Source: Gnetum montanum
Taxonomy: Eukaryota > Streptophyta > Gnetopsida > Gnetales > Gnetaceae
DNA: 64,000 nt
Direction: 5' to 3'
Assembly: GCA_015680685.1 (NCBI GenBank)
Contig: MNCI01025282.1
Span: forward strand, 170,996 to 234,995
In this document: piece by piece, positions 1-12,329 of the stretch
How the letters are laid out: each line of letters opens with the position of its first letter
How positions within the stretch are numbered: the stretch's first letter is position 1
Position numbers and translations under genes: made by a program
The notes under the pieces: model-generated
Seen by the model: only the letters and a program-made list of their open reading frames with translations
Databases searched by the model: none
Told to the model about the DNA's origin: nothing

Positions 1-606
1 CATTGAGATTCAATCAATACAAGGAGAAACAAGGCACTGTTGGCCTCACACAAGTCTCCTTCACTTTGAAGCTTACACTTGCTGCCTCAATTGTGGCTCA
101 CAGTTCAAGCATAGAAGACCATACCCTCAGGATAAGACCACACTCACAAGAGACTTTTTCACGTCTCCTTAGGCTCTTCTCACCCTCAAGTGCCCTCTCT
201 CTTGCCTCTCCAAGGTATGATGCTCAAACACTCACCCAAGCCATCCATTTATAGCTCTTAGGATGACTCTTCAGCTGTCAATGGTGACTCTTTGGTTTCC
301 TTTGGTGTCTCATTCAAATTTCCAAGTCATCTCTGTCATGTAATATGTCTCAGGGAAAGTTTGATTGTGTTCTATCAAGGCGTCTAGCCTGAAAGCCCAG
401 AAATATACTGCAAAGACATCTTCGGTGGTCAAGATGTCTGGCCCAGAAAGCACAGGCCTCAAGAATCAAGACATCTAGAGATCTTAAGGCATCTCAACTG
501 CCCAACTCAAGATGTCTGGAGGTCTTAAGATGTTTGACCAGCAGTCATCCCCAATTCCCAAGCAGCTTCCGGCAATTATCCATTGAGCATTCCTCAACTC
601 CAACAC
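1..606 (-). mobile_element. Probable partial LTR, minus orientation
   Basis: Read on the minus strand, the block starts TGTTGGAGTTGAGG near 606, a start that resembles the copia-type LTR start at 2670 in this window. It runs off the left window edge. It contains several short repeats of a motif like AAGATGTCTGG (about 400-545). No coding sequence is seen. The assignment rests only on the TGTTGGAG start and the absence of coding potential. No second LTR copy or target-site duplication can be seen, so this is tentative. Confidence 0.35.
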
Positions 607-779
607 TGTCCTGAAATGCCTGAAACAAGCACAAAACACTCACAAACACATTACTCTCACAAATGTGTGGAAAAGTGCATTGGCATAGAGGTGATGTCTT
701 TATGATCTTGCCTTCAAACAAATTATCAGGTCTAGAGATATCACATTGAGAGGAGATTCTTTGTTTTTTCCCAAACAAG

Positions 780-2640
780 TTCAAGACTGGATTAGAACTA
801 GTTTAGACTTCATTACTTCACATAATGAGTCTATTAGAATTCCTATTGATGACTGATAATAAAGAATAGTTTGAAGTAGTAATAATGAGGTAGACTTACT
901 GCTTCCAAATGATATTTCTAGTACTGATGAAGAGGTAAAGCTAGGAGAACGTGGACATAAAATGAAGAACAAACAAAAAAGTACGGAAGAGGAGGTTCAG
1001 CCACACAATGATACACTTGCACACTGTTTAAGGAGATCCACACATAAAATAAACAAACCTATTAGGTATTTTCCTTCCTTGAATCATGTTCTGTATACAG
1101 ATTGTGGAGAGCTAAAAACATTTGCAGAAGCACAAGTAGCTCCAGATGCAGATAGGTGAAAATGGTTATGGACGAGGACTAGAAATTTTTAATTAAGATA
1201 AATATTTGGGATTTAGTACCTCTGCCTAAAGGAAGAAAAGCTCTAAATAACCATTATGTTTATAGGTTAAAAACAAACTATTGCTTTAAAGAAATAAATT
1301 AAGGTTGGTGTTAAAAGGATTTGCACAAAAACAGGTTTTAATTCTACAGAGATATTCTTACCATCCGTTAAGCAATCTTCTATCAGAATTATTTTGTCTT
1401 TGGTTGCTATGGAGATCAAACTTGAACAGTAAAACACTAAAACAACTGTTTTGCATTGTGACAATAAAGAAGAGATATATATGCAACACAGCCTGAAGGA
1501 TTTGTAGATAAAACTGTTCAAGACTGGTATGTAAATTAAACAGGAGCTTATATGGGCTGAAACAAGCTTCTAGGCAGTGATTCAAGAAGTTTAATGCATT
1601 CATGAAGGAGCAAAAAAATCAGTAGATGCATTTTCTATCATGTTTATATATCAGGTAATGCAGGAGGCAAGTTTTGTATCTTATTTCTTTATTTTGATGA
1701 GATGCTCATTGTAGGTAATGATAAAGTTGAGATAAAGCATTTAAAATAAAAATTGGGTAAGAAATTTGCCACAAAGGATTTAGGTCTAGCAAACAAAATT
1801 CTGAGCGTGAAAATTGAAAAGGTTAGGAAGAAAAGACTGTTGTGGTTAAGTCAAGGATAATATATATCCAATGTGATAGACAGGTTTGGCATATCCAATA
1901 CTGGTGCTATCTGTATTCCTCTTGCTCGTCACTTTTAAGTTAAGCAAAGGTGATTGTCTTAAAACTTCACAAGAAAATAACAAAATGGAAACAGTGCTGT
2001 ATAAGTCTGCATTTCACTCTTTGATGTATGCTATGGAATGCACTAGACTTGATATAGCCTATGCTGTTGGTGTTGTAAGCAGATTTATGAGTAATCTCTG
2101 ATGAACACATTGGAATTCAGTTATATGGATACTGTGTGAGCTGTAGGGAACTCAATCTTACTGATTGTAGTTTGGTGCAGGAAATGTAACTGTAATAGGT
2201 TCGTATATGCAAAGTTTGTTGCAGATTTAGATACAAGATAGTCCTCTACAGGTTATGCTTTTACCTTTGGAGGAGGTGCTGTGAGCTGGCATTCAAGTTT
2301 GCAATCCTTGGTTGCATTATCCATCATAGAAGCGGGAAATGTTTTTCTAATAGAAGCTTTAAGGAAATGTTATGGCTTCATAGGTTTGTCACTTGTTTGG
2401 GTATAAAACAACAGGATTATCATGTGTAATGTAATAGTAAAAGTGCTATTTTCTTTCCAAAAGTCCAGCCTATCATTGCAAGAAAACATTTCATGAGAGA
2501 TGTCATAGATGAAGGCTTGGTGGATGTAAAAAGATTCGTTCCAAGAAAAATGTAGCTGACAAACTAACAAAGCTGGTGACAGCAGAGTATATAAAATATG
2601 AGCATTAATAGAGAGCAGTGCAACTCTTGGTTCATCAGGC
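780..2640 (+). mobile_element. Degenerate Ty1/copia pol (RT-RNase H) remnant
   Basis: This is the decayed 3' half of a copia polyprotein. In order the frames show a pol linker ending in LRRSTHKINKP and GELKTFAEAQVAPDADR (about 1030-1160), LVPLPKGRKALNNHYVYRLK (about 1216-1270), a degraded D-L-IVG catalytic block near 1700, KFATKDLGLANKIL (about 1765-1800), SLMYAMECTRLDIAYAVGVVSRF (about 2021-2095) and an RNase H STGYAFTFGGGAVSW-like block (about 2236-2295). These are hallmark copia RT and RNase H motifs in the canonical order. The frame is broken by many stops and small indels, so no protein is made. The 5' half (gag, protease, most of integrase) is missing, apparently cut near 606-780. Confidence 0.85.
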
Positions 2641-2657
2641 TAGTCAGATCAGTCTTC

Positions 2658-2669
2658 AAGGGGAAGAAA
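2658..2669 (+). other. Polypurine tract of the copia remnant
   Basis: The purine run AAGGGGAAGAAA lies directly before TGTTGGAGTTTGAC, 3' of the RNase H-like coding. This is the expected plus-strand priming site at the start of a 3' LTR. Confidence 0.6.
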
Positions 2670-3480
2670 TGTTGGAGTTTGACTTGATTTAAATGTTTCA
2701 AGAGTGAAGTGAAATGTATCTTATCAAATTCAATGGATATTGCATCTCAAGAAAGCATTGCTTTGACATCAAAAAAAGAGATTTGATGGAGTGTGAAAAC
2801 CCTTGTGAGAGGGTTAGTTGATTGATTGTAAAGTAACAATGAAATTTTGCAGTAGTATTTGCCATTATTCATGAAAACTTGATTGGTAACTAATTCATCA
2901 AATGAGATGAGATTTCATGTAAAGTTTGGTTAATGGTTTAGACAATATCTTCATGTTCTAAAGCAAAGCAACTACCTTGCATGTGGTTAGTTTTATGTCA
3001 CAAAGGCATGGTTCCTTATCTGTGTCAACAAAGAAACCTTATTATGGCTTCTGGAAACACCAATCGCTGGTTGATTACAATAACTGCAAGGTGGATGTAT
3101 TTTGGACTTTCAAATTTTTGAGAGTTTTGATATTGTCAACTCCTGGGTTGGATTGTTCCACCAACATTTTAATTAGATTTTAAATCTTTTGGTTAAATCT
3201 TTTCATTGCATTTGTGATAGAATGTTGGAGCCTCAGGATCTTTTATAGGGAGATTCACTTTTTGTAACTTAGTGAGTAGCATTAATATTATGGAAATGTA
3301 AGATCGTAACTCTCTTCATCATGGTGACTGCTCTTTGTAATTCTTAGCAGTTTTGAGTATCGTAAGTCTTATTGACTTGGTTGTTTACAAATCCTCGTAT
3401 GATAAACATAGTTACATTGTACTAATTCCATCTCTTAATACTCATTCTTTACTCTAGTAATTTGTAACATCATCTTTGGG
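2670..3480 (+). mobile_element. Probable 3' LTR of the copia remnant (end uncertain)
   Basis: It begins TGTTGGAG immediately after a polypurine tract that follows a copia RNase H. It is AT-rich and non-coding. I cannot place the CA-ending terminus, because the matching 5' LTR is not in the window. The end given here is only a guess. Confidence 0.35.
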
Positions 3481-5629
3481 ATTGTTGTATCTCAAGGTTT
3501 TGCCTTGCTAATAACTTTATGTTTTTCAGTGATGTTATTGTTTTTGGTGGTGCATCTTCTTTTGGTTTGTATTCACTTCTTCATTATATATATCTTACGA
3601 TTCGTAATTCAATCTATTACAAAATGTTATACTTTAGACTTGGTTTACTTTACTTCATTAAATTCCTCATGAAGTTAACTTCATAAACTTCTCTCATATT
3701 TCATTAAGTCATTATTGATTTAACTTTGCTGGACTTTATGAAATACTTTTTCGAAACATATTCTTCTTCTTGGCTACATATTTACAATGCTTGTCTTTAC
3801 CTATTACTCATGACAGGTCTTTTGGGAGTTTTGCTAGTTGGTTAGTCTTACGTGGGTTGGGCATTCTTGGGCTCCTTTAGTGATCTACAGCTTGGCCTGT
3901 TATGGATTGCACCCTCAATTGTAGTCTGTCCCTCTTTGTAGTCATCTTCTTCATTCCATCGTAACCTCTGGATGGTCTTCTCTTCCTCTGTAGGAAATTG
4001 GACCAGATTACGAATGGCTCACCTTGGATTTTCTTGTCCTATTACGAAAAGACCAGATTAGGAAATTGGATCCTTCTTCACTTCTTTCTCTTACGAATAC
4101 CTTGATAACCTTTTGGTTTTTTCAATGGTCATTATGAATCTATGCATTGTAATGACTTCTTTGTTTTGTTATACTTCTTGTTGTTGATTGCTTCTGACAT
4201 ATATGTTGTTTCTTGTTCCTTGATTCCTTTTCCTTGTTTCTTATTCCATCTTTGTTTAGCATTGTTCACATTGTTCCATCGTTGTTCCATGTTTCATGTC
4301 ACATGTTGTTCCTTATTGTTCCATGTTCCTCACACTGTTCCACTTATGTTAGGAAGTGGGAACTTGTGGTCTTTTATCCTTCATAAGGAGTTACGACCCT
4401 TGCTTAATCCATCACAACCATTTGTAATTGCTGATAGATTAAGTTAAGAAATTAATGATTGTACTTTAACTTAGGAGTATACTTTTAATAATTTTCACTA
4501 TTTGTGTATGCATTAATGCTACAAGTATTTGTGAGTATATATGAGGTTATCTTATGAATGACATAATAAAACAAAATAGGGCAACACACATTAGCACCCA
4601 TCTTCATTGAACCGGTTCAGCATTTAGGTTGCCCATACATGGTATAGGTCTTAGGATTCAAATTTTGTCATTCTTCAGTTACGTACACATTATGCAAGGT
4701 CGTATGTCTCAGGTATTCCCTTTTGTAAACATCTGACTTTATTGGTACATGAATTTGTAACTCACAAACTGTGTCTTTCACAGACTTGGATTGTTCTCAT
4801 CAGGTCATAATTCATTCTTTCATGGATTCTCTGAAGTACTCTTATCATGGATTTTAGCTTTCTTTATTCTTTATGAATTATATCCCATGGATTCCAGCTC
4901 CATTTGCAAACTTCTTTCTTCATGTGATTTCCTAAGCACAGAAGTTATTTAGATGGAATTCCTGTCAATACGTAAATCTTTAACATGGACAGTACAGAAG
5001 TAATTTAGACATTCCTCCATGGTGACTGCATGAACTGGATTTTTATTTTAAAGTGTGGGATGGAGAACTGGACTGCATTGTTATATGTCTCTGTGTAAGG
5101 CAGGTGCTTTCCCTAGAACACAAACTTTAAATATAAAGACAAAAATAAAAATCAGAAGATGAACAGACATAAGTGAGGTTATTTTAATAAAATTGGTTTT
5201 TATCATTTCCTCTGATTTTGTAAAAAACCCTTCATTTGCCTACCAAATAAATTATAAAGGACATGGGGCATTGAATTGCCATAAAAAAGAGAAATATTAG
5301 TGACGGATTGAGAAGAAAATTGCAAAACCGTTAGATTAGTGGGATTGTGAGGCATTGTTAAGGGTGATTTCATTGTTATGTTACTTTGCTCCTTTCAGAT
5401 ATCTGTAAGTTGTGACTGTTATCAAGAAAAAATTCTTTGGCTATTTGTCCTCTGTTGTTTCTATATGGATACAAGAGATGGAAGCATGGGATTTTATAGT
5501 ATTAGCCTCATCATTGTTTTTCGCTGAGGTCCTTTACTCTCTTTAGTTTACTAGAAGAAGTTCATTGCTTTGTTCTTTGTCAATGCCTTTGCTATGGGGT
5601 ACTTGCCTTCATCTAGTAGTGGTATATGT
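3481..5629. other. AT-rich non-genic stretch
   Basis: I see no supportable gene. The part at about 4190-4335 repeats variants of TTGTTCC(AT), which gives a Val/Phe/Cys-rich spurious frame at 4142-4447. Around 3980-4070 the phrase GACCAGATTA(C/G)GA recurs. This is probably decayed transposon sequence, but I recognise no family. Confidence 0.4.
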
Positions 5630-6483
5630 TGTTAACATTACACATTTTGAAACAATTTTGTAATTAGGGTTGCATTTGAGTAAAATGTGTTTCTTAATCA
5701 TTAGCAAAAGATTGTGACCCAAGCACGAACTAGCTAGTGTTTTGTAGCTAAGCCAAAAAAAAAAAAAAAACTAGCTTAAGGAGCTTCGTATGAGTAAGAA
5801 GAGTGGAATATATGAAAAGGTGAACCAGCTTTGTAATGGTGAACAGACCAGTTTGAAGTATTTCTCTAAAACAGACAACTTGTTATTTACATCACATCAA
5901 CACACATCAAACTGAAATGAGATAATGAAAGAAGGAGACAAAGAAGTAACTTTAGAAATGTAGTCTGATTGAAATGGAGTAGTTCACTCATCAAAGTGAT
6001 TATACACTACATTGAGCAATGCAAGGAACTATAGCTGGGTGAAGTCGTGAAACGACAACTTCTCTTTGACAAAGCATTACCAGAAGTGATTGTTCTTCAC
6101 AGGAAAGTTGGAAACTATGGAGCTAGTCTTTAGTCCATGTTGATTATTGATCTAATTGGAAACCGTTGAGCTCATTTAAAGTATAGTCGTCACAACTTGC
6201 ATTATTTAATAAATAGGTTCTAGTGCAAAGTTACTAAGTTAAGGAATGCTTAGCCAGTGCTTTCAATAAACCTGAGTGTTAACAATTTTGTAATACTAAA
6301 GTGTTTTATGAAATTAGTTTACTTATTAATTCTTATCACAAAGTTCTTGTATTAACTAAATTTTGTTGTTGATAACAAGTTCTTAATAAAATTCTTATCA
6401 TATGTAAAGGTTTGCCAAGTACAAACTGGTTTAAATAACTTGGTTTAAACCAATGAAACTCTTTTTCCAAACTGTTGTCAACA

Positions 6484-8520
6484 AAGTTCATAATGAAATT
6501 AAGGATTCATAAAGAGAATGAGGAAGTTCACAGGACACAGGAAATGACAGTAAAAGATGGTTCAGAGAAACAGATAAAGGCAAAAGAAATGGCGTTCCCT
6601 TGGTAAAATTTTGTAAGAGGAGGTAAATTACTGCCATAGGGAGCCATGTGGAGGACTTAAAATTGATTGCAAAATTTGGAAGGCATGAGAATTAATTATA
6701 ACAATTAGGATTTGAATCGGTGTCAAATGAAAAGTAATTCTTGTTGGCACATTTGAGGCAAAGTAGTGAATAGAGGATCTTTTTATACGAGGCAAAATCA
6801 AAGATTCCATTGCCACCACCGTCACAACAATTAATGGCAATTATGTCTTATGACAATGGTAGCCAATTGCCTTGCCAGTTGTTAAACATGTCTTACCAAG
6901 TTGGAATGTTGATGAGTGATAAGGTGATTCCTAGCTGATGAGTGGTGAGTAGATTCCATGCCCAACCATAGGATTGTAAGAGCATACAAGTGAAACCCAG
7001 CATAATCTGTGGAAGGGATAGGCTAAACCTCTAGGAGTAGTATAGGTAAATCATAGGTTGTTGCCTTTGCATTCATGGTCATAGTAGGTGCGCAACGAAT
7101 GGTTAAACATGATTGAGGCATATGTTTAATGATGTTGTGTAGCCTATATTTACTAAAAGTAGAAATTACTGAAAATCCAATACTAAAGCTAGCTACTAGT
7201 GCAAGTGATATGAAAATTCTATAGCGAGTAGTATTTGCTCCATCAAGTCATTGTCATGCTCTTGAATCTATGCATTTATTGTTGGGCAAACCAAACTAGT
7301 CAACTGCTAGGTGAACCAAGTTAACTAGTTGTTAGGCAATCAAGGTAATCATGTTTAGCGCTTAATGTCGTATTCATTTTGCTTAACTAATGACAACAAT
7401 AAATGTAAACATAAACATTATAGAAAATTATTCTATTAAATTGCATGAAAATAAAGTGCTGGAAATGTAAAATAAACTAAGATTCAAAGTGCTGCAATCT
7501 TTGCTGCAATATGTGAATCAATCTTGGTTTTCATTATCAAAATAATTACATCTAGACTTAAACTGCTTAAATAATGACTCTAGACAACTAACTCAAAAAT
7601 ACGGTGCAAGCACTTGTTGACTGACTAAGAATCACAAAATCAAACTACAAGAGTTTCTCTACAATTGACAAAAACTATTGATTTCTCCCTTTGTAGATTT
7701 TATATATATATAGGCAATTATTTAAATTCATTTGTGCAAATGTGCATATGTAGTGAGGCTCTAGCCATCACAGATTCATATGCATAGATGTACATAATAG
7801 GTTGTGCTTATGCAGATGCATATGATTAGCTAATTTATGTTAACATTTGCACTTTATCACTAGCCTTCAATCACATGAATCTATGAGCAAACATGATAAA
7901 GTCAATCAAATTCTGGGAAAGGTTAAGGGGATGTTTATTATGGAATGTAATCATAGGTTGCTATCTTCGTAACTCACCTTGTAGTTATTATAAGTATGAT
8001 TAAGTGGAGTTGATGTGTATGATCAATGTATTATCTTCCGCCAATTATAATTATAGTGAAACATGATGATAATGTATTTGAAATTAATAGCTAATTAACT
8101 AAAAATATGATGTAATAAATTTCTCACCTTGAGTTGTTGCTTTTTTAACCTATTGTCACACACCTGGTGTTAACCATTGGGCAACCCAAGTTAAGTCTCT
8201 AAGTGCTTGAGGTTTCAACATAATCAATCCACATAACTAATTATAAACATAGATGTAAACATTGTCATAAAACACTATTAACAACTTGTATAAAATTTGA
8301 CAAAGTAATAGAAAATAGAAAACTAAGTCAAAGTGTTGCAATGTATTGGAGCCAATTTTTATCTTATTGTTGTTCATGGTTGAATCTAGGCATAACCACT
8401 TAAATATGACATAACCACTTAAATATGACTTTGCCTATTAATTTCAAACACACTTTTTAGGGTATTGTTGATTGACTAAAAATTGAGAAAACAAATTACA
8501 AGTATTTTCGTAAGATTGAC
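6484..8520. other. Non-coding interior of the 5630-13138 element
   Basis: There is no supportable ORF. Two AT-rich blocks (about 7260-7700 and 8160-8520) resemble each other, and also resemble part of the minus-oriented LTR at 47016-47874 (phrases such as AGTGCTGGAAATGTAAAATAAACTAA and GGCAATCAAGG-like text). They may be decayed LTR pieces. A perfect 19-bp tandem duplication lies at 8392-8410 and 8411-8429. Confidence 0.4.
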
Positions 8521-9877
8521 TGCTAATCCTGTTGAACGTTTTTTTTACATTCTGGGAACGGGTGGAAACTTTAGGGTATGCATTTCGTGTTTCTTAAGTG
8601 CCTTCAGATGGGACACCAAGTAAATGTTCCAAGTTTTTTTCTGGCATCTTTAGGATGCCAACGATTGGGGAGACATTCAAGGTTAATTTTGGCTTTGTTG
8701 AGAGCGGTTGGGCCGGGCTCACACCATGCATCTTGCAAGGTCCTTTGGTCACTCTGTCGATTACAGATGGAGGAAAACTGAGGGGAGTTCAGCGTAAATT
8801 CTGCCTGATTCTGTGGTTTTGGTGCTCATGGTGGTTGGAGGGTCGACAGTGTAGCAAATGTAGAGCGGTAGTTGTTTAGACACATGTGGCTTTGGCTCAT
8901 GAGGAGGTAGCATCGGAGGCTTGGGTCGAGGAGCACTGTGTTTGGGAAGTGATGCATGTGAGGAATTTTTCAAGCAGCATCTACACGATTTGTAGGTGTG
9001 ACACCAAGAAGAAATGGAAGGTCTTCGACGACAACGCATCACCACAGAGGCTAGGGCATTGGCTGAAATGGAAGACCAACTTAGGAAGGGATATCAGAGA
9101 GGAAATGCAGAAGGAGCGGTGTCAGAAAATGTTGAAAAAAGAAGTCGAAGAACAAAGAGCTCAAAAGTGTCAAGAGGATATTGAGCATTAGCAGCAATTA
9201 TCGTGGGCCCATAGGTTGAATACCATTCCATGGTTGTGGGTGGGAAAATGCCCATATGTATGCATGCAAATTAACCGCGTGGTGTTGTGGAAGGAATTAT
9301 GCTGTCATATCTGGCTTGCTTATGCAAAAATGCACTTGGATGGGGTTGGGTTTGCTGCATCATAGGCCAGAAAGGCAGAATCCTTAAAAATCTTCCAGGA
9401 AGCAGTGGCCTTTGTGGACACTAAGGAACATCGTGCACAGCTGGATGCATTGCATTCTTAGCTGCAACCAAGCTATTGTTGTGGACAGATGCCCTAACAC
9501 TCTTAGTGGTGGGGTTGGGGTAGGCACTCTGTTTGTGATTTGGGTCGTGTTGCTTTTTGTTTCGTTGTTTTTGTTTCTTCGAGTTATTGGGATTTAGGCC
9601 ATCACGAGAGTCTCCTTTGGTGTCTCTTTGTTTCTCTCAGTTCCCTTGTTGTTTAGCCTTTAGCTTTAGTGCAATTGTGCTTTGTGGGTTGGTTTTGGCG
9701 CTGCCATGGATGACAGGTAGACCAAAAATTTTTGGTTTTGAGGGATGCCCACCCTGTTCTTGGGTTGAAAGCATTGGATAATGGTGGGGGCCTACCTCCT
9801 GATGTTCTTTTTTTTCCCTCTCTTTGTAAATACTCTTTTACGATAATATAATCTTGAAAGTTCTTCAAAAAAAAAAA
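8521..9877 (+). mobile_element. 5'-truncated LINE copy with TSD and poly(A) tail
   Basis: The block ends in an A-run (9867-9879). It is flanked by the 9-bp direct repeat AAGATTGAC at 8512-8520 and at 9878-9886, the signature of target-primed reverse transcription. Its 5' part encodes, around 8590-8700, the segment QMGHQVNVPSFFLASLGCQR, similar to the segment LKLGCQVNLPCFFLEALLLK read on the minus strand in the large LINE at 33.8-34.0 kb. A later segment (about 9370-9460) encodes ARKAESLKIFQEAVAFVDTK with a stop before it. All frames are broken. It is a dead fragment inserted into the interior of the 5630-13138 element. Confidence 0.75.
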
Positions 9878-10024
9878 AAGATTGACAAAAGCAAATGATT
9901 TTTTGGGCTACATGCCAAGTATGTATAGGTAGGACAAATTACTCTGTCAACATGTTCATGCATCCTAAGACATGTTGTCACAAGCATGCCAATGAAGTTC
10001 TATGAAAAATAAATCAAATGTGAT

Positions 10025-10195
10025 TTCCGGTGGCTAAAGTGATGGTAAGGTGTTTATTTCTTAAGTTGGAAGACGTGGGTTCAAGCTTGGGTGTGGCCAC
10101 TTGACAAGGTTAGGCTTTTGGTTATGCATTGATCCTCTTGGGATCCCTCTTGGTAGGATGAGCAACTTTGGGTGATGATCCCATTTTTATATGCA
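10025..10195 (+). mobile_element. tRNA-derived SINE copy 1
   Basis: It has an A-box-like TGGCTAAAGTG near 10031 and a B-box-like GGGTTCAAGC near 10078. A body follows with CCACTTGACAAGGTTAGGCTT and GTAGGATGAGCAACTTTGGG. The same body is found on the minus strand at about 17337-17480 and on the plus strand at about 42310-42500. The internal Pol III promoter boxes plus three dispersed copies support a SINE. I could not find clear target-site duplications. Confidence 0.6.
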
Positions 10196-10959
10196 ATGGC
10201 TGAAGTTTAAAATTAATGAAAAAGAGGAATCAAAACAATAACATCAGCTTCAAGGCAATGACAACATGCATGCATGCAGTAATGGTCTATGGAATTGCTT
10301 TCCTCATTTATTGCCTCTTGATCTTTCATGATTTTCCATATTCCTTCATTAATTCCTGTTTCACATGATGCAGTTTTTGAAGTTGATGTAATGAAGATTG
10401 TCAAATAAAGAAATTAAATAAAAAATTTCATGCGTGTAAAATTTCTTGAAGAAGATGCGAACCCTAATGGAAAACCATATATAAATGATTTGTGCACTTC
10501 TAAGCTCTCTGCAATGTATTTTGTCAATATTAGCATTTGTGTGGGCAATTGTAACAGTGTTCGACGCTCAGTTGGAGCCAAGCACTGCAATCTTGATTGG
10601 AGAGTCAATTTCTCTTTTTTTCCTTCTCTCTGTAAGGCAAGTTTAGCCTTTGTTGTCAAAATGGGCAAGCATTCATAGGATGAAGCAAAGCTAACAGGAC
10701 CAAGCATTGTTGATCTCTCAAAAAGATCAAATAAAGACAAATGATTGCAAAAATTAAGATAAAGACGAGTGGTTCCCTTAACAAAAACAAAAGGGCACTC
10801 TTCTTCCACCACCCTCCCCTTTTCCCCCTTTTTTACCGTTTGCAATGTCATAATAGGCAGCAGTTAAAAATAGAAAAAACCCTCCTTGCTTCTCAATACC
10901 CCCTATACACAAAATGGGTATCAAGCCACATGACATCATCCAAAAGCCCAACCCCACCC

Positions 10960-11545
10960 CCCTCCACACCAACACCCCTCCTTCACCCAAATCCTTATAA
11001 GCAAGTAGGAAGTCAAGTGCAAGTAGAAAAAGCCTGCTCTTGGGTATGCATGGCATCAAGGATAGTGTGATGTCTCTCCAAATCAACAAACACAGATGCC
11101 TCTTGGAAAACTTTAAAAGCCTGTTCTTTCCTTGCACACTCCACAGCGTCCCCGATGTTGTCGTCACAATGCATCTAAAAAGTAGTGAGGTAAATTTACT
11201 TGGCCATCCATTTGCATGTAGAGCATAAAGGTAAAATGCAATCCTTGCAACTTTGAGATGTTGCTAGACTGCATGAAAAACCATTCCACCGTTTTGGCTG
11301 TGTCTTGCCACAGCGTGGATAGCGTCGACTTAAAGACCTGGCCACTCCCAATTTTGGGGACCAGCCCTGAGAAGAATATATCCACATCTTGTAACCCGTG
11401 GCCCCTAAGAGGCACCACTTCTTCCCCCGCTAGCACCCCTAGCAGCTGCACAATTGACTCTTCGGTAAGCACAATTCTCACCCTCGTGAATAGGGTGATA
11501 TACCCCATCCAATTTTTTATACTTTTTTTATAGTTGGCCATTGTA
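10960..11545 (-). mobile_element. LINE-like degraded coding segment
   Basis: On the minus strand, 11541 down to about 11164 reads as one 125-residue frame containing VRIVLTEESIVQLLGVLAGE, then LQGLHFTFMLYMQMDGQVNL and PHYFLDAL. The large LINE at 33.8-34.3 kb has the corresponding text (ESSIANCLGVQVVGEVILP, and LQGLHFAFLRCLKLGCQVNL). Continuing leftward, ARKEQAFKVFQEASVFVDLE matches a segment of the LINE copy at 9.4 kb. This is therefore a fragment of the same broad repeat family. No poly(A) tail or TSD was identified. Confidence 0.55.
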
Positions 11546-11559
11546 GGTGAAGGGAAACT

Positions 11560-11940
11560 CTGTAGTAGGTGCCAAAGAGGAGATTGAGAAGTTGCATGTT
11601 ATAGTGGAGACAATGAACGAAATAGAAGAGTTTGGAAGTGCCTCCACCAAAGTATTTAAGAAGATGACATCATGGGAGTAGTTGGTGAAGCATCAAGGAG
11701 AAAGCATTTTGATAAATCTGCTCCAAACACACAAAGATGAGATAAAAAGTGCCAACACAATAAATTCTAGTATGAGGGAATTAGTTGCGAAGTTGGAAGC
11801 TGAAATCACCAAAGTCAAGGAAGAGCTAGAGGCTGAAATGCAACATCGCTCAAGTCTCCAAGGTGATGTGAAATCCCTTACGAAGGAGCTTGTTGTTAGC
11901 GAAGTAGCCTATGTAGTGGAACTCTAAAAAAATTTCCCGA
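11560..11940 (+). pseudogene. Coiled-coil ORF remnant in LTR element
   Basis: The frame runs from about 11563 to 11927 with a single TAG near 11680. The protein is charged and heptad-like: KEEIEKLHVIVETMNEIEEF, then MRELVAKLEAEITKVKEELE and QGDVKSLTKELVVSEVAYVV. It lies about 400 bp upstream of the polypurine tract of the 5630-13138 element. The same position relative to the 3' LTR is taken by coiled-coil ORFs in the element ending at 63285. No known enzymatic domain is visible and function is unknown. Confidence 0.5.
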
Positions 11941-12320
11941 GTCAATTAAAAATCAAGGTATTGGATGTGCTAGTCCTCTAAAGCTTGGTGTTGCAGAGAT
12001 CTAGATTCCTTCATCCTTAGATCCTCTAAAATTGCCAATCATAATCTATCCCAATGCTGATGATGATGAACTGTCAACAAAAAATTTGATGGCCAAGTTT
12101 TGTTAGAGTGTTGCAATCTTCTTTGTTGACATGAAGTGTGGCTTCTTTATTTCTTGTCTCTCATTGTTGCCATGTTGTGTATTGCAAAGTGAAGGGGAGA
12201 AGAATGTATTGATCAAATTATGTCATAAATGCAATGACTCTTGTAATTGGATGCTACAAAAGCTTATCCTCGTATAATCATTTTGGTTGACAAACACGTC
12301 TCAAACATGCTTTATTAATT

Positions 12321-12329
12321 AAAGGGAAG
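12321..12329 (+). other. Polypurine tract
   Basis: AAAGGGAAG lies directly before the TGTTAAC start of the LTR at 12330 and orients the element to the plus strand. Confidence 0.55.

Noticed and set aside
4142-4447. 101-residue ORF with hydrophobic start, possible secreted protein
   Set aside because: Arises from repeated TTGTTCC text; no family features and no splice or start context that convinces.
10414-10851. 145-residue minus ORF
   Set aside because: No recognisable domain; sits in transposon interior with CT-rich low complexity on one side. Not enough to call a gene.
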